NCBI GenBank assembly: GCA_037893245.1
Contig: JBAIAA010000102.1
Location: forward strand, 930,001 to 994,000
Direction of reading: 5' to 3'
DNA length: 64,000 bases
From: Crossaster papposus
Lineage: Eukaryota > Echinodermata > Asteroidea > Velatida > Solasteridae
The position numbers and the translations under genes were made by a program. Numbering within the stretch: position 1 is the stretch's first letter; every line of letters begins with the position of its first letter. The notes beneath the pieces are model-generated. The model worked only from the letters and a program-made list of their open reading frames with translations. It did not search any database and was not told the origin of the DNA. Positions 36,840 through 47,097 of the stretch are shown here, piece after piece.

Positions 36840-37070
36840 ATTTTTTTTAAATTTCATTCAAATTCATCAATTCTCGCATTTAATTTTGTCCGAGGGAAAA
36901 CAATTGCACACGCTTTTACCAAACCACTCTAGTCATTTACAATTCAGTTTCAAAATGTTGTCGCTCTATATTAATTTTAAACATTTCTCGGAGATATTCG
37001 TATTGCAGATCAAATTCGATCAATCAATTTCAAACTTGTGTTAAACAAATTAGTCTGACGTTTGCTTGAG
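36840..37070. mobile_element. F6 family, copy 2 (half)
   Basis: gcttttaccaaaccactcta, attttaaacatttctcggag and agtctgacgtttgcttgagt match one arm of 57105-57620. It ends exactly where an F3 copy starts. Confidence 0.65.
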
Positions 37071-37467
37071 TTAAAGCGATCGTATGTACGTTTGGTAATT
37101 GGAACCCACTGTTTGTTTCAATCCTATATAGTTATAGATATATACCATAAAACTAACCTGTAAAAATTTCATTTTAAAAGGTGGTAGCGATTTTGAGATA
37201 TTGCCGAAAATCTGGAGCGGTTATGACCACGCGGGAAGAATAATCTGCATTGGAATACACAATCTGAGAAATGTCACTGCAGTAACGCTTCTAAGATTCA
37301 AATTTTTAGGGATAAAAAGTGATATATTTTTTCATAACCGCAGTACTTCGAAGTGAAAAGTTTCTGAAAATGCATTTTACTATCCAAAGCTGCTGTACTT
37401 CTTACCTAGTAAGTTTTTATTGCCATTAATTTTTGGAGTAATTACCAAAGGTATACGATCCCTTTAA
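37071..37467 (+). mobile_element. F3 MITE, copy 2
   Basis: ttaaagcgatcgtatgtacg to ggtatacgatccctttaa. Very similar to copy 1 throughout (ctggagcggtt, cgcaggaagaataatctgc-type body). Confidence 0.87.
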
Positions 37468-37552
37468 GCACACGCCAGACAATTTAATTGAGTAAAACAC
37501 TGCTTATTATGGTGTATGACTGTTGTACAGTAGAGTCATGAAAGGTATACCC

Positions 37553-37757
37553 AGCAAGATATGGGACCGCCGAGCGCCCCCCTTAGCCCACTAGGCCTAT
37601 ACATATACACTCCCTATACTATTGTTACCTAACGCACCACACCCCCCTCTCCCCTCCCCTCCCCCAAAAACAACAACTCAAAAGAAACCACAACATTCCG
37701 CAAGCACAATGACCACCACAAATAGGGGGGGGGGGGGGGTTCTCTCCGTCCCATATA
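37553..37757 (+). mobile_element. F7 MITE
   Basis: gcaagatatgggaccgccga ... ctattgttacctaacgcacc ... agcacaatgaccaccacaaa ... gttctctccgtcccat. GGGAC(C/A)G and GTCCC form the ends. Confidence 0.77.
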
Positions 37758-38639
37758 ATGCTTCATACGATGAAAGGATGTCATTTTGTCTTTGCGCTTC
37801 CGGACCCCCGTGACCCGGCCATTCTATGGGCATTTTACACGGGGTTGCCTTTACTCTTACTTTGAACTGAATAATATCTAATTATACTCTCCTCCGAGAA
37901 ACATCAATGTTTTATTTTATCTTAGCATTCAACAAGAACAAAATAACATGAAAACCCTGTTAGAAATTGGTTTAAATGAATTGTACTTATGACCTTCACA
38001 TCCGGATTTTCGTTCCTAGGTCTCCTTGTTCAACCACGCCACTTTTTACCTTGCGAACTTGCGAGAGAACGAAAATGACTTGGAGATTTACCTACATCCG
38101 ATGGATTCTAGATTGTATACAGGCTCATTTAGATCACTTTTTCAATTATTCTTATCAACGGTCCTTTTAGATTTGTTTGTAAATGAAAAGAAGTCTATTT
38201 TTTTTAAATAAATGTGTGTCTCAAAATACATTCTTTATCCTATTTAAGTTAAGTTTTTATATCCAATGACCGCCAAAACAATATTTCATATATTTTCATC
38301 TTTGTACGAGTGCTTCGATTTTACGAGTCCACATGTATTTTAGATTTTCGAAAGTGAGAGGTCAAGATTTGGCACGATATTTCTCTTTCAGTTTTTCAGT
38401 GTTCATATATTGAGATGCTAAACAGGTCAAAAGAAATAGTCTCCCCTAGGAAATGTGCATTTTCTGGAAAACAGTTAGGCTCCTTAACCTGTTACACAAA
38501 TGTAAAATGTAGTCTGAAATGTTACACATTTATTGTGTAATAAGTTTCACCCAACAGCTAACCTTCGCCTTGAAATGCTGCCGTTTATTACATGTGATGA
38601 CCAATAAAAAATGACACTTTCTTGCATAGGCATTGGACA

Positions 38640-39003
38640 AACTGATGAAATTTTAAGCCCATCGGCCAACAATTTATATTGATGGACGACAATGCAACGC
38701 CACACAGAGCGAGGATCCCTAACCAATTCTTGGATGACCAAAGAATATTGAGCGCCTGGAATGGCCATCAAAGTCCCCAGACTTGAACCCAATTGAACAT
38801 CTCTGGGACCATCTCAAGCGGGAAGCAGACAAGAAGATCAAAGAAAACACTACTCTTCAGGAGCTTCAAAGAATCCTGGAAAACGCATGGGAGCGAATTA
38901 ACCAAGGCCGTATCAGAAATCTTATCAACAATATACGCGTCGACGATGTACTGAAGTGGTTGATAGTCAGGTTTCTTATGTTATTTCGTTCATTTTTTGT
39001 GTA
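38640..39003 (+). pseudogene. Tc1-type transposase C-terminal fragment
   Basis: Two frames give DDNATPHRA and then SPDLNPIEHLWDHLKREADK, the D..D.PHR and SPDLNPIEHLW signatures of Tc1/mariner DDE transposases. A further helix-rich segment ends the domain. The frame breaks between the two motifs, and the N-terminal half is absent. It lies inside a large fold-back element. Confidence 0.85.
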
Positions 39004-39488
39004 GATTTGCTAAACTATACATTTTTAGGAAAGTTAGGATATACTTAACATGAAAACCAATGTTTACATTTGCTTTCAGGTTCTTTATGCGGCCATCTTG
39101 GATTTTGTAATGGCATTTTGATTACGTCACACATTTTTCACAATTGTGTGCATATGTCTATGACCCAATAAACATATTACACAAAGAATTGTACATTTAT
39201 TATGTTCTGTTGATGAGATATGACTTAAAAGTCCAAAAATAAATCATATAAAATCACACGATGACGTCATCACGATGTCACTTAAAGATGGACTACAACG
39301 GAATAATGATAAAGGCTGTGTTGCTGTTTTTTGTTCGAGAAATGTATAATGATTACTAATATATCATTAGTATTCAATAAATCTTGTTCCTTCATGCAAA
39401 AAAACAACAAAATTGATCGGCGTTCTACGACCCAGATAAACTCAGTTTCAGCAAAAGCCCTTAATTCATGAATAATTCATACTTTGTG

Positions 39489-39749
39489 TGTGACGTACTA
39501 CCCATGAAAACGCATACATATGGTGGCCCTGAAGGGACTCCGCAGATCGCGAATATTGACGTCAAATTTGACGTCAATATTCGCGACTTTTGGGGAAAGT
39601 CGTGAATATCGACGTCAAATTTGACGTCAATATTCGCGACTTTTGGAGAAAGGCGTGAATATTGACGTCAAATTTGACGTCGATATTCGCGATCTGCGGA
39701 GTCCCTTCAGGGCCACCATGTATGCGTTTTCATGGGTAGTACGTCATCA
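39489..39749. repeat. 260 bp palindrome with three 40-bp self-palindromes
   Basis: Outer arms (tactacccatgaaaacgcat, then ccctgaagggactccgcaga) are mirrored. Inside are three units at 39547-39586, 39600-39639 and 39653-39692, exactly 53 bp apart. Each unit is itself a palindrome of tcgcgaatattgacgtcaaa plus its complement. The first is perfect. The whole structure is centred on the middle unit, at 39619.5. Confidence 0.93.
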
Positions 39750-40745
39750 CTTTTCGCTGGTCTACAAGTCCGCTGGTACTATATCGTGGATTTCATTGTG
39801 GTTTTCAGTGGATCTTTGCCGGGAACCAGTACAGATCGGGAAATTTCAAAATCGAAGAATCGAGGTCTAATTTTTTCGGTCAAATTGCAACAAAATTATT
39901 TAGAGAAAAACATGACCGTAACAATAAAGTGTTACCTGAACACAACATAAACAAGGTCCGATAATACATTTAATGTGTGAGTTTTCGTTGTAGTCCATCT
40001 TTAAATGTATAACACATCCCGCCATACCTGCATACCAAGTTTGAACCCAATCGGGCTTATACTTCCAGAGATATAGGGTATTGAAAAAAACCCCGGACCT
40101 TTAATGTGACACCCAATGACTTTTCATGTGTCACATTAAAGATTTATTTTTTTCAAAAGAACCTAAAAACAAATGTAAACATTGGTTTTTATGTTGAGTA
40201 TATCCTAACGTTTCCACAAATGTATAGTTTAGCAAATCTACAAAAAAAAGTGAACGAAACTTTCAATATGTACATTATGAACCTGATATGATAAGCAATG
40301 ACGGCCAACCCATTACTGAAACGAAAGGACCAACAAAAAACCTTTCCATTTCCACAAAACCTTTATGTTTAAAAAAATTGTTTTGCTTGGGTGACTCTAA
40401 TTTACTGTACTTCGTAAATTTACAAAATTTAAATGCATGTTTACATTTTGTACACTTAAGGAAAATTAATTGAAGTGAGAAAAGAATATTAAAAAATTAT
40501 GTAAAAACTTGATTTTCTACATTTGTCCAATCCATATGCAAGAAAGTGTCATTTTTTATTGGTCATCACATTTAATAAATGGCAGCATTTCAGGGCGAAG
40601 GTTAGCTATTGGGTGGAACTTTATTGCACAATAAGTGTGTAACATTTCAGACTACATTTTACATTTTTGTAACAGGTTAAGTTTTCCAGAAAAATGCACA
40701 TTTCCCAGGGGACTTATTTCTTTTGATCTGTTTATATAGCAACAA

Positions 40746-42540
40746 TTTTACAAAGGCCATTTCCGGGGGTGATTTTTTTTAAGAATTCAATGTTACCAAT
40801 AAACATTTTAAAACTCCGACTTTTACACGCTGATTGTCCTAATCGAGGGGTTCCGAAAGCGCGCGACCAGGGGTCAACTTTGGGGCTCTATTTCACGTCA
40901 AATTTGCTATTAAATATGAGATTAAGCTAGGCAAAATACACATTAATATCGAAACTACGCGTGTACTTGGCTTGCAAGCTGAAATGAGCCAAACTTTAAA
41001 GCAAATATATCAACGGTTAATCGACGATAACAGGGTCAAAAGTCTAAAAGGCAAATAATAACGACCACCCTTGCAACCAATGCCGTGTCATCGGATGATT
41101 CGTTAGTATTGTGTCTGAAATAAAACGGCTTTATTCTTATATCGTAGGTTTTTCTTTTAATTCTTTTAACTTCTCTATAGAGACATGGACACACATAGAT
41201 AAAGAGACTAAATCAGTCTCCACCAGCACAAGGCAATTATATGGGTTAGGATGTCTCCACAAGGAATTGTGTACGAGGTCCATGGGGTATGCTTAAATAC
41301 AAGGACACAGGGAAGAACAATGCCATGTCTCCACAGGGCTGCAACAATTTAAATGTATGAACAACGGGGAAACGATAGCGACAATATTACCTCGTAAGTT
41401 CTTCTTTAGAAATCCATGTACCCCACAATATTTATTGTCTTTTGGGATTATTTCAACCTGATTTTTTTTAAGGTTTCCTTTTGAGTGTTCTCCTTTGTTT
41501 TACCACACATAACCATAAACGTATACATGCCTCTGAAACTGTTTTTTCAGACAGGGAGAAACGTTATGTGGACGTAGGGAAGTCCAAAATATTTCCATTT
41601 GTGCGAAAACTGGAAAATAATATATGTTTTTTCTTTTTCTTTTCACAATCATTAGCTTTCAATTTTGGTAACTATCGTATAAAACATACAACTGATTTTC
41701 TAAAAGTTGTCATTTTGACGCACTAATATTGTTACGTGCGACTAAATCATAAGAACCCAAAATAAGTATAGTGCACGACAGAGACAAATCAAACGGCAAT
41801 TATGGAAAGAAAGGTACCCAGCAACTATAATTACATACATTTATTTACTTCACATCTCCAACATAACATTAAGGCAATTTAAATACAATTAAAATAAAAA
41901 TACATTGGTTTAAACACCCTGGAAGTATCGGCTTTTGGCTGGGTCTGTACTTGGGCGGTTGTAGTCAAGCTGTGGCACACTTCATGGTTTGGAGTTGGAG
42001 ACTTAAAAAGTGAAGCTCACTGGTGCACTGGACCGGTCTGGTCCAGGCCATCTAGGCAGAGCCTCAAAAAACCAGTCTGGTTTTAGGCCATAGAAGACTG
42101 CTAGAACCGGGTGGATCAGGCCAGGAAAAGTAGCAGGTGAGTTTTAAAAAAGGAACAAATATCCCATCTGTAACAATGTTGCGAGACGTGGCCTTCGTGT
42201 TTGGAGCTCACAGAACCATTAAGATGCAGTTCTTTTTTTGTCATATTTCCAGATGAGTTTTAAACAGCGGAAACGGCATAATTAAATCACATTTTCTAGA
42301 ATTGATTTGTTATGTCAACAATTACTGAGAGGCTTTATAAAGTGTCAGGTTTTCACTGTACTGAAAATTACCTTGGGTGGTCACATTGAAACTTGCGTAT
42401 ACATGTATGGCTTCCCTAAAACACCAAAACGGCGACCGTTGAAGCGTTAGTAGTGCATGCTTGTTGTCCGTTTGTAATATTAATACTTGGTATACATTTT
42501 GTATGGAAAGTTATGTGCTGAGTTTGTCTCCACACAAATT
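40746..42540. other. Intergenic, no gene seen
   Basis: AT-rich with short open frames of no recognisable protein. gtctccaca/gtggac motifs at 41210-41580 resemble the 28.3-29.3 kb segment. The missing first exon(s) of SLC51A copy 1 could lie here or at 37.8-38.4 kb, but none is supported. Confidence 0.5.
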
Positions 42541-42565
42541 TGGTGGTGGTGGTGGTGGTGGTAGT

Positions 42566-42616
<51 letters not shown>
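42541..42616. repeat. (GGT)n followed by a G run of about 48
   Basis: Seven GGT units, then uninterrupted G to 42615. Strong G-quadruplex potential. The length is likely to be uncertain in the assembly. Confidence 0.95.
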
Positions 42617-42913
42617 ATCCAATATGGTCCATCCCCATGTCAAACAGTTGGGCGGTATATATATCTCCACCCCAGCCCCCTGAGATTCACACCCATGATG
42701 AAGCATAAAGATACACGTGTGCTTTAATTTAACCATATTTGGACAAAAAAATGAAGGTTCCCTTTTATGGTTGTTAAACAATTTTCTTTTTTAAATAATA
42801 AATCATACTCTGGTACAAGGGGGTTTAAAATGCATCGATGAAGGGCGCTACTAACCCAAATCCTGCCCATATACAGCAACTTAATAGCCAAACTTATTTA
42901 AACATTTCTTTCC

Positions 42914-43307
42914 TTAAAGGTCGGATACACCATTGGTAATTGTTTGAATTATCATGAATGGGTGGATTTGGGGGTTTTATTTTATAGTAAATATCGTTAA
43001 ACTGACCTGTCCGATTTTCTTTTTACAATCATGGATGCTGGGAATTAAAGCAAGAAGAACGGCGGTCTTTTTCAATTGTCAACCGACGTTGAGCAGTGTT
43101 TTTTATGTTGTTCTTGTTTTTGTTTTATTTTATAAAATTCAATTTGTCGGAGCAAATTACAGTATATCTATTATATTTTAAGATATCTAGGAAAACTATT
43201 TTGCTGGATGCATACAATCATTATTTACTTTCAAATACGTAATATAATTCTTAATAATTCGATAGTAAACATTTTCGATATCTGCAAATGGTGTATCCTA
43301 CCTTTAA
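42914..43307 (+). mobile_element. F2 MITE, copy 6
   Basis: ttaaaggtcggatacaccat to atggtgtatcctacctttaa, with a small internal TATCTA duplication. Confidence 0.86.
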
Positions 43308-43831
43308 ATAAAACAAATAATCTTACATGCAAACATCTCGGCCGCTGTAGGATCCGATGTGCAGTTGAACACTTTATAATATTCCGTTTCGTTGAAGTCT
43401 TCTTCCATTGTGAATGATATAATTAGGCTTACCCAAATCTGTAGTTCCAGAAACAAAGTCTGGTATTTATTCCAAATACACACAACTCGCAGTTATACGA
43501 ATGTAATTCACCGTGGAAAACAACATCCACGCACCGCTATAATTATGTTACGACGCTTGAAAACCGATCAAGAATACTTAAGTTGCTCATAATTCATGTG
43601 GCATTGTTTGATTCAAAATCGTTCTTAAAATTTGACACAGTATAAAATAACGTTGTCGTCGAAAAAAGAAAATGTTAGTGGAATTTGGCGGACTAATCGA
43701 CCTTGTTTGCCCCGCCTGGAAAGAGACTTCCAAAGTGACAAGACCTTTGACTGGTGGGCAAAGTACGCCTCTATAAATAGGTGCCTTGATAAAGGCAACT
43801 AATTATCTTATCTGTGTGGAACGTGCACCGG

Positions 43832-43992
43832 TATACCCAGCAAGATATGGGACCGCGCGACTCCCCTATACCTATACACTCCCTAGACTATTGTTACCTA
43901 ACGCACCTCCCCCTAAAAACCTCAAAAGAAACCACAACTTTTCACAAGCACAATGACCACCACAAAGGAGGGGTTCTCTCCGTCCCATTACT
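43832..43992 (+). mobile_element. F7 MITE
   Basis: Same order of motifs as the 37553 copy: gcaagatatgggaccgcgcg, ctattgttacctaacgcacc, agcacaatgaccaccacaaa, gttctctccgtcccat. It immediately precedes the palindrome chain. Confidence 0.78.
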
Positions 43993-44008
43993 ATAGACAT
44001 GGCAATGA

Positions 44009-44122
44009 GGTCACTAGAGCACGTCTATTCCCCCGAGGGACTGTGAGTGACCAAAAGGGTGAAATAGGTCTTTCTTTTGGTCACTCACAGGCCCGAGAGG
44101 GGAAAGACGTGCTCTAGTGACC
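44009..44122. repeat. Palindrome, 114 bp
   Basis: ggtcactagagcacgtct at the left end is mirrored by agacgtgctctagtgacc at the right end. The centre contains a second mirrored pair, tgtgagtgaccaaaag and cttttggtcactcaca. It is the first of a chain of palindromes extending to 46597. Confidence 0.9.
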
Positions 44123-44278
44123 GAATCATGCCAGTCCATATGTGTTTTATAACACACCCCGGTCCAAAATATAAAAATAATCGTGATCCGATCGAGACTC
44201 CGCCATTTTTGTATATTAAGATGAGCCTGGCAAACCTCTCGAGGGCGCTGTAACCAGTCAAAATTATTAAGCCTATTG

Positions 44279-44597
44279 CCCCACTGACCTCTACACCTGG
44301 ACGGATCATTGTCCATATTCTGCTGTGCTAACACTTGAAGTCGGCGCGAACTGGAAGTGCAACATGGCGGACCCAAGACGTCACTGCTGTGAGCCAATGA
44401 AATGTCCAGGTGTAGAGGTCAGTGAATTTACTTTGTACGTTTTGTATTTATAAACATTACGTACTACGTATCGTACCAACACCTGGACATTTCATTGGCT
44501 CACAGAGTGACGTCGTGGGTCCGCCATGTTGCACTTCTCCGCATGCCGACTTCAAAATAAAACAATGATGATCTGTCCATGTATAGAGGTCAGTGTA
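44279..44597. repeat. Inverted repeat, about 320 bp
   Basis: Arms 44279-44421 and 44477-44597. The outermost motif cactgacctctacacctgg is mirrored as ccatgtatagaggtcagtg. The inner arms share agtgcaacatggcggaccca. It abuts the outer NotI-palindrome arm directly. Confidence 0.87.
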
Positions 44598-45918
44598 TTG
44601 CCCGCTTCGGGAACTATTTCCCGCAAATTCACGGTGGCGCAAATCTCATGCAACAGCCTATGTTTATTAGTTAACCCCACGTGACCGTGTTTCAGCCAAC
44701 CAGAATACAGAACTAGCAAGAGGTGTGTTATAATGCTACATATGCACCGGCGGCGCTCCATTGTTCAATGGCATGCAGATATCAATTCAGGTGTAGGCCC
44801 ATTATTTAGACACTGATATGCCATGTCACATATGAAGTAAGATATGGGACAGAGAGAACTGTATACTACGGAAGCCCGTTAGGGCCAGGTACCTCTTTCT
44901 CTTTCACAGAGGTTCGTTTCTCTTTCACAGAGGTTCGTTTCTCTTTCACAGAGGTTCGTTTCTCTTTCGCGGTGGTGCGTTTCTCTTTCAGAACGTGTGT
45001 CTCTCTCTTTCAAGGGGCAAGTCCATTTTTCACAGGGGTGCATTTATCATGTATTGCGATTAAGTCGCGGCCGCGAGTTAGTATGTCGCGGCCGCGACTT
45101 ATTATGTCGCGGCCGCGACTTAATTATGTCGCGGCCGCGACTCCCCAACTCGCGGCCGCGACTTAATTATGTCGCGGCCGCGACTTACTAACTCGCGGCC
45201 GCGACTTAATTATGTCGCGGCCGCGAGTTAGTAAGTCGCGGCCGCGACATAATTAAGTCGCGGCCGCGAGTTGGGGAGTCGCGGCCGCGACATAATTAAG
45301 TCGCGGCCGCGACATGGGGAGTCGCGGCCGCGACATACTAACTCGCGGCCGCGACTTAATCGCAATACATGATAAATGCACCCCTGTGAAAAATGGACTT
45401 GCCCTTTGAAAGAGAGAGACACACGTTCTGAAAGAGAAACGCACCACCGCGAAAGAGAAACGAACCTCTGTAAAAGAGAAACGAACCTCTGTGAAAGAGA
45501 AACGAACCTCTGTGAAAGAGAAACGAACCTCTGTGAAAGAGAAAGAGGTACCTGGCCCTAACGGGCTTCCGTAGTATACCCCTTTAATAATATGATAGCG
45601 GCGCTGCGGTAAACTTGAGGTCAAAGTTCAAGTAGTGTTTTTAAATAGAACAAACTTGTCCAAACGGGAAAGGGTGTTATACCAAATATATTGACGCGCT
45701 CTTTGTTGGTGTTCTGATATGGGCTTTCAGATCGTTGATAGTAGTTAGCTGATTAGTTAGTTAACTGTGCATGTGCTGTGTGCAATAACACACGTTTTGC
45801 TAGTTCTGTATTCTGGTTGGCTGAAACACGGTCAGGTGGGGTTAACTATTATAGGCTAGTGCATGAGATTTGCGCACCGTGAATTTGCGGGAAAACGTTC
45901 CCGAAGCGGGCATAGACT
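44595..45918. repeat. Outer inverted repeat enclosing the NotI palindrome
   Basis: 44595-44738 (cccgcttcgggaactatttc ... agaatacagaactagcaaga) is the reverse complement of about 45780-45918. The two arms are about 140 bp each with scattered differences, so the outer arms are older or less constrained than the inner palindrome. Confidence 0.88.
44861..45579. repeat. Large palindrome with 14 phased TCGCGGCCGCGA dodecamers
   Basis: Arms begin gtatactacggaagcccgtt and end with its complement. Going inward there is a 20-21 bp ladder (tctctttcacagaggttcgt, three copies on the left and four on the right), then a unique segment. The core holds 14 dodecamers starting at 45065, 45086, 45107, 45129, 45150, 45172, 45193, 45215, 45236, 45258, 45279, 45301, 45322 and 45343. 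The spacing is 21 or 22 bp and is mirror-symmetric around 45209.5. Confidence 0.95.
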
Positions 45919-45959
45919 TACAGCAACATTTTGCTTACGACAGTTTTACGAAAGTATGA

Positions 45960-46180
45960 CAGTGCGTAAGTCCAGGGTTTACGCAACAAATTGTGACACA
46001 GCACTAGTAAGTTAGACACTTTGAGGCAAAAATGAAATTTGAGATTTTGATTTCATCATTTGAAGCTTGTTTAGCTTTAAATGATGAAATCAAAATCTCA
46101 AATTTTATTTTTGCCTCAAAGTGTCTCATTTACTCGTGCTGGGTCACAATTATGGCGTAGCTTGCGCAGTCAATTATTAG
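45960..46180. repeat. Palindrome around 46071
   Basis: gacactttgaggcaaaaatg and aaatttgagattttgatttc on the left are mirrored on the right up to 46127. Weaker matching extends to about 46180. The loop is short (gaagcttgtttagctt). Confidence 0.88.
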
Positions 46181-46239
46181 GTGGCGTAAGATGCGGCTTA
46201 GCAACTGAAAATGACCTATTTTACCAGCAAATCGTAATT

Positions 46240-46590
46240 AACCATTTGCGTGTGGAATTTAAATAATATCTTGTTCACACAGCTTGGCACAGTTTGACTT
46301 TAAATTATCCAGACCAAAATACACTGTTGCTATATCACGTGATTCGGGGCAAGCTCTTGCATAGTAGTTAGAGACGCTCAGCACCAATACATTGTTCATA
46401 ATGGTTGAGAATGGTACAAAGACACCAGACCATTCCAGAGCCGGGGGTTGCTAGCGTAAGGCTTGCTCCGAATCACGTGATATAGCAACAGTGTATTTGG
46501 TCTGGAGAATTTAAATGTAAACTGTGCCAAGCTGCGTGAACAAGTCAGTGTACCAGATATTATTCAAATTCCACACGCAAATGGCCAATT
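46240..46590. repeat. Inverted repeat with 120 bp arms
   Basis: 46240-46357 and 46460-46590 mirror each other, including accatttgcgtgtggaattt, cagcttggcacagttt and actgttgctatatcacgtga. The spacer is about 100 bp. It is the last palindrome before the LINE region. Confidence 0.88.
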
Positions 46591-46837
46591 GACGTGGAGC
46601 CTGTAATTGTTCAACTTATTAAGCTTGGTAAAAAACACTCACAGTTTTATGTTTGAAGTAAAGACATTATTTACCCGTGACATAATTTTTAACGTTGCCG
46701 CACGATTCTTCGGAAAGCAAAAGACGGAGAAAACTATTTTTAAAATGGCGGGCGAAGGTGATACAACGGCGATTTCGTAAAAAAACCACAAATATACACA
46801 AACAGTCGTCGTAAACGGTGTTTAAAACGTTGGGCAG

Positions 46838-47097
46838 CTATAGACCGAATGCGTCACGTGACCTATAGTGGGTATCAAACATCATCAAACAAGGCGTCCT
46901 TCATAGCAAAGTGCCGCTGTTGCAATTAAAGTACAGGATGATTGTTGCATTTGTTTCTTCGATCGAGGCTTTTCTTTCTCGAAAACTCTGAAGAATATTC
47001 TGGAGTTTGTACCCGAGACCTTACCGGAATGGCTGAATAAAGCCAGTAAGGACAGTTCCAGCAAGTCTTGGAACTTCTACAAGGAACGTTATGTTCA
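46838..47097 (+). pseudogene. Broken copy of the LINE 5' region, opposite orientation
   Basis: 46838-46985 on the plus strand matches the minus strand of 50568-50405, from the sequence before the TATA-like box into the Cys-rich N-terminus. The start codon has become AAG, and a 4-base change shifts the frame. After 46985 the two sequences diverge, but an open frame of about 45 codons (KTLKNILEFVPETLPEWLNK onward) continues to the LINE tail. It may be a different element or gene sharing the same 5' module. Confidence 0.6.

Larger units (their letters stand above)
38410..40745. mobile_element. 2.3 kb fold-back element carrying the Tc1 fragment
   Basis: Left arm 38410-38650 matches right arm 40510-40745 in reverse complement (e.g. 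aaaatgacactttcttgca / tgcaagaaagtgtcatttt). A second inner pair, 38985-39070 and 40141-40260, is also inverted. The transposase fragment lies in the left half only. The centre holds the GACGTC palindrome array. Confidence 0.75.

Noticed and set aside
37976-38211. Candidate first exon of SLC51A copy 1
   Set aside because: The open frames here are on the wrong strand and show no membrane-protein N-terminus; the 5' exon remains unlocated.
42416-42781. 121-codon minus-strand frame with a long proline run
   Set aside because: Produced by the G/C tract; no domain on either side.
44014-44397. 127-codon minus-strand frame
   Set aside because: Overlaps two palindromes; composition and lack of motifs argue against coding.
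44861-45579. NotI dodecamer array as a CpG-island promoter
   Set aside because: The GC content comes only from the 12-mers; no adjacent exon or transcript start could be supported.
45253-45624. 123-codon open frame across the NotI palindrome (and mirror frames at 44972-45191)
   Set aside because: The protein is only the translation of the repeat ladder (FSFTEVR and SRPRL units) and appears on both strands because the DNA is palindromic; no sign of a gene.
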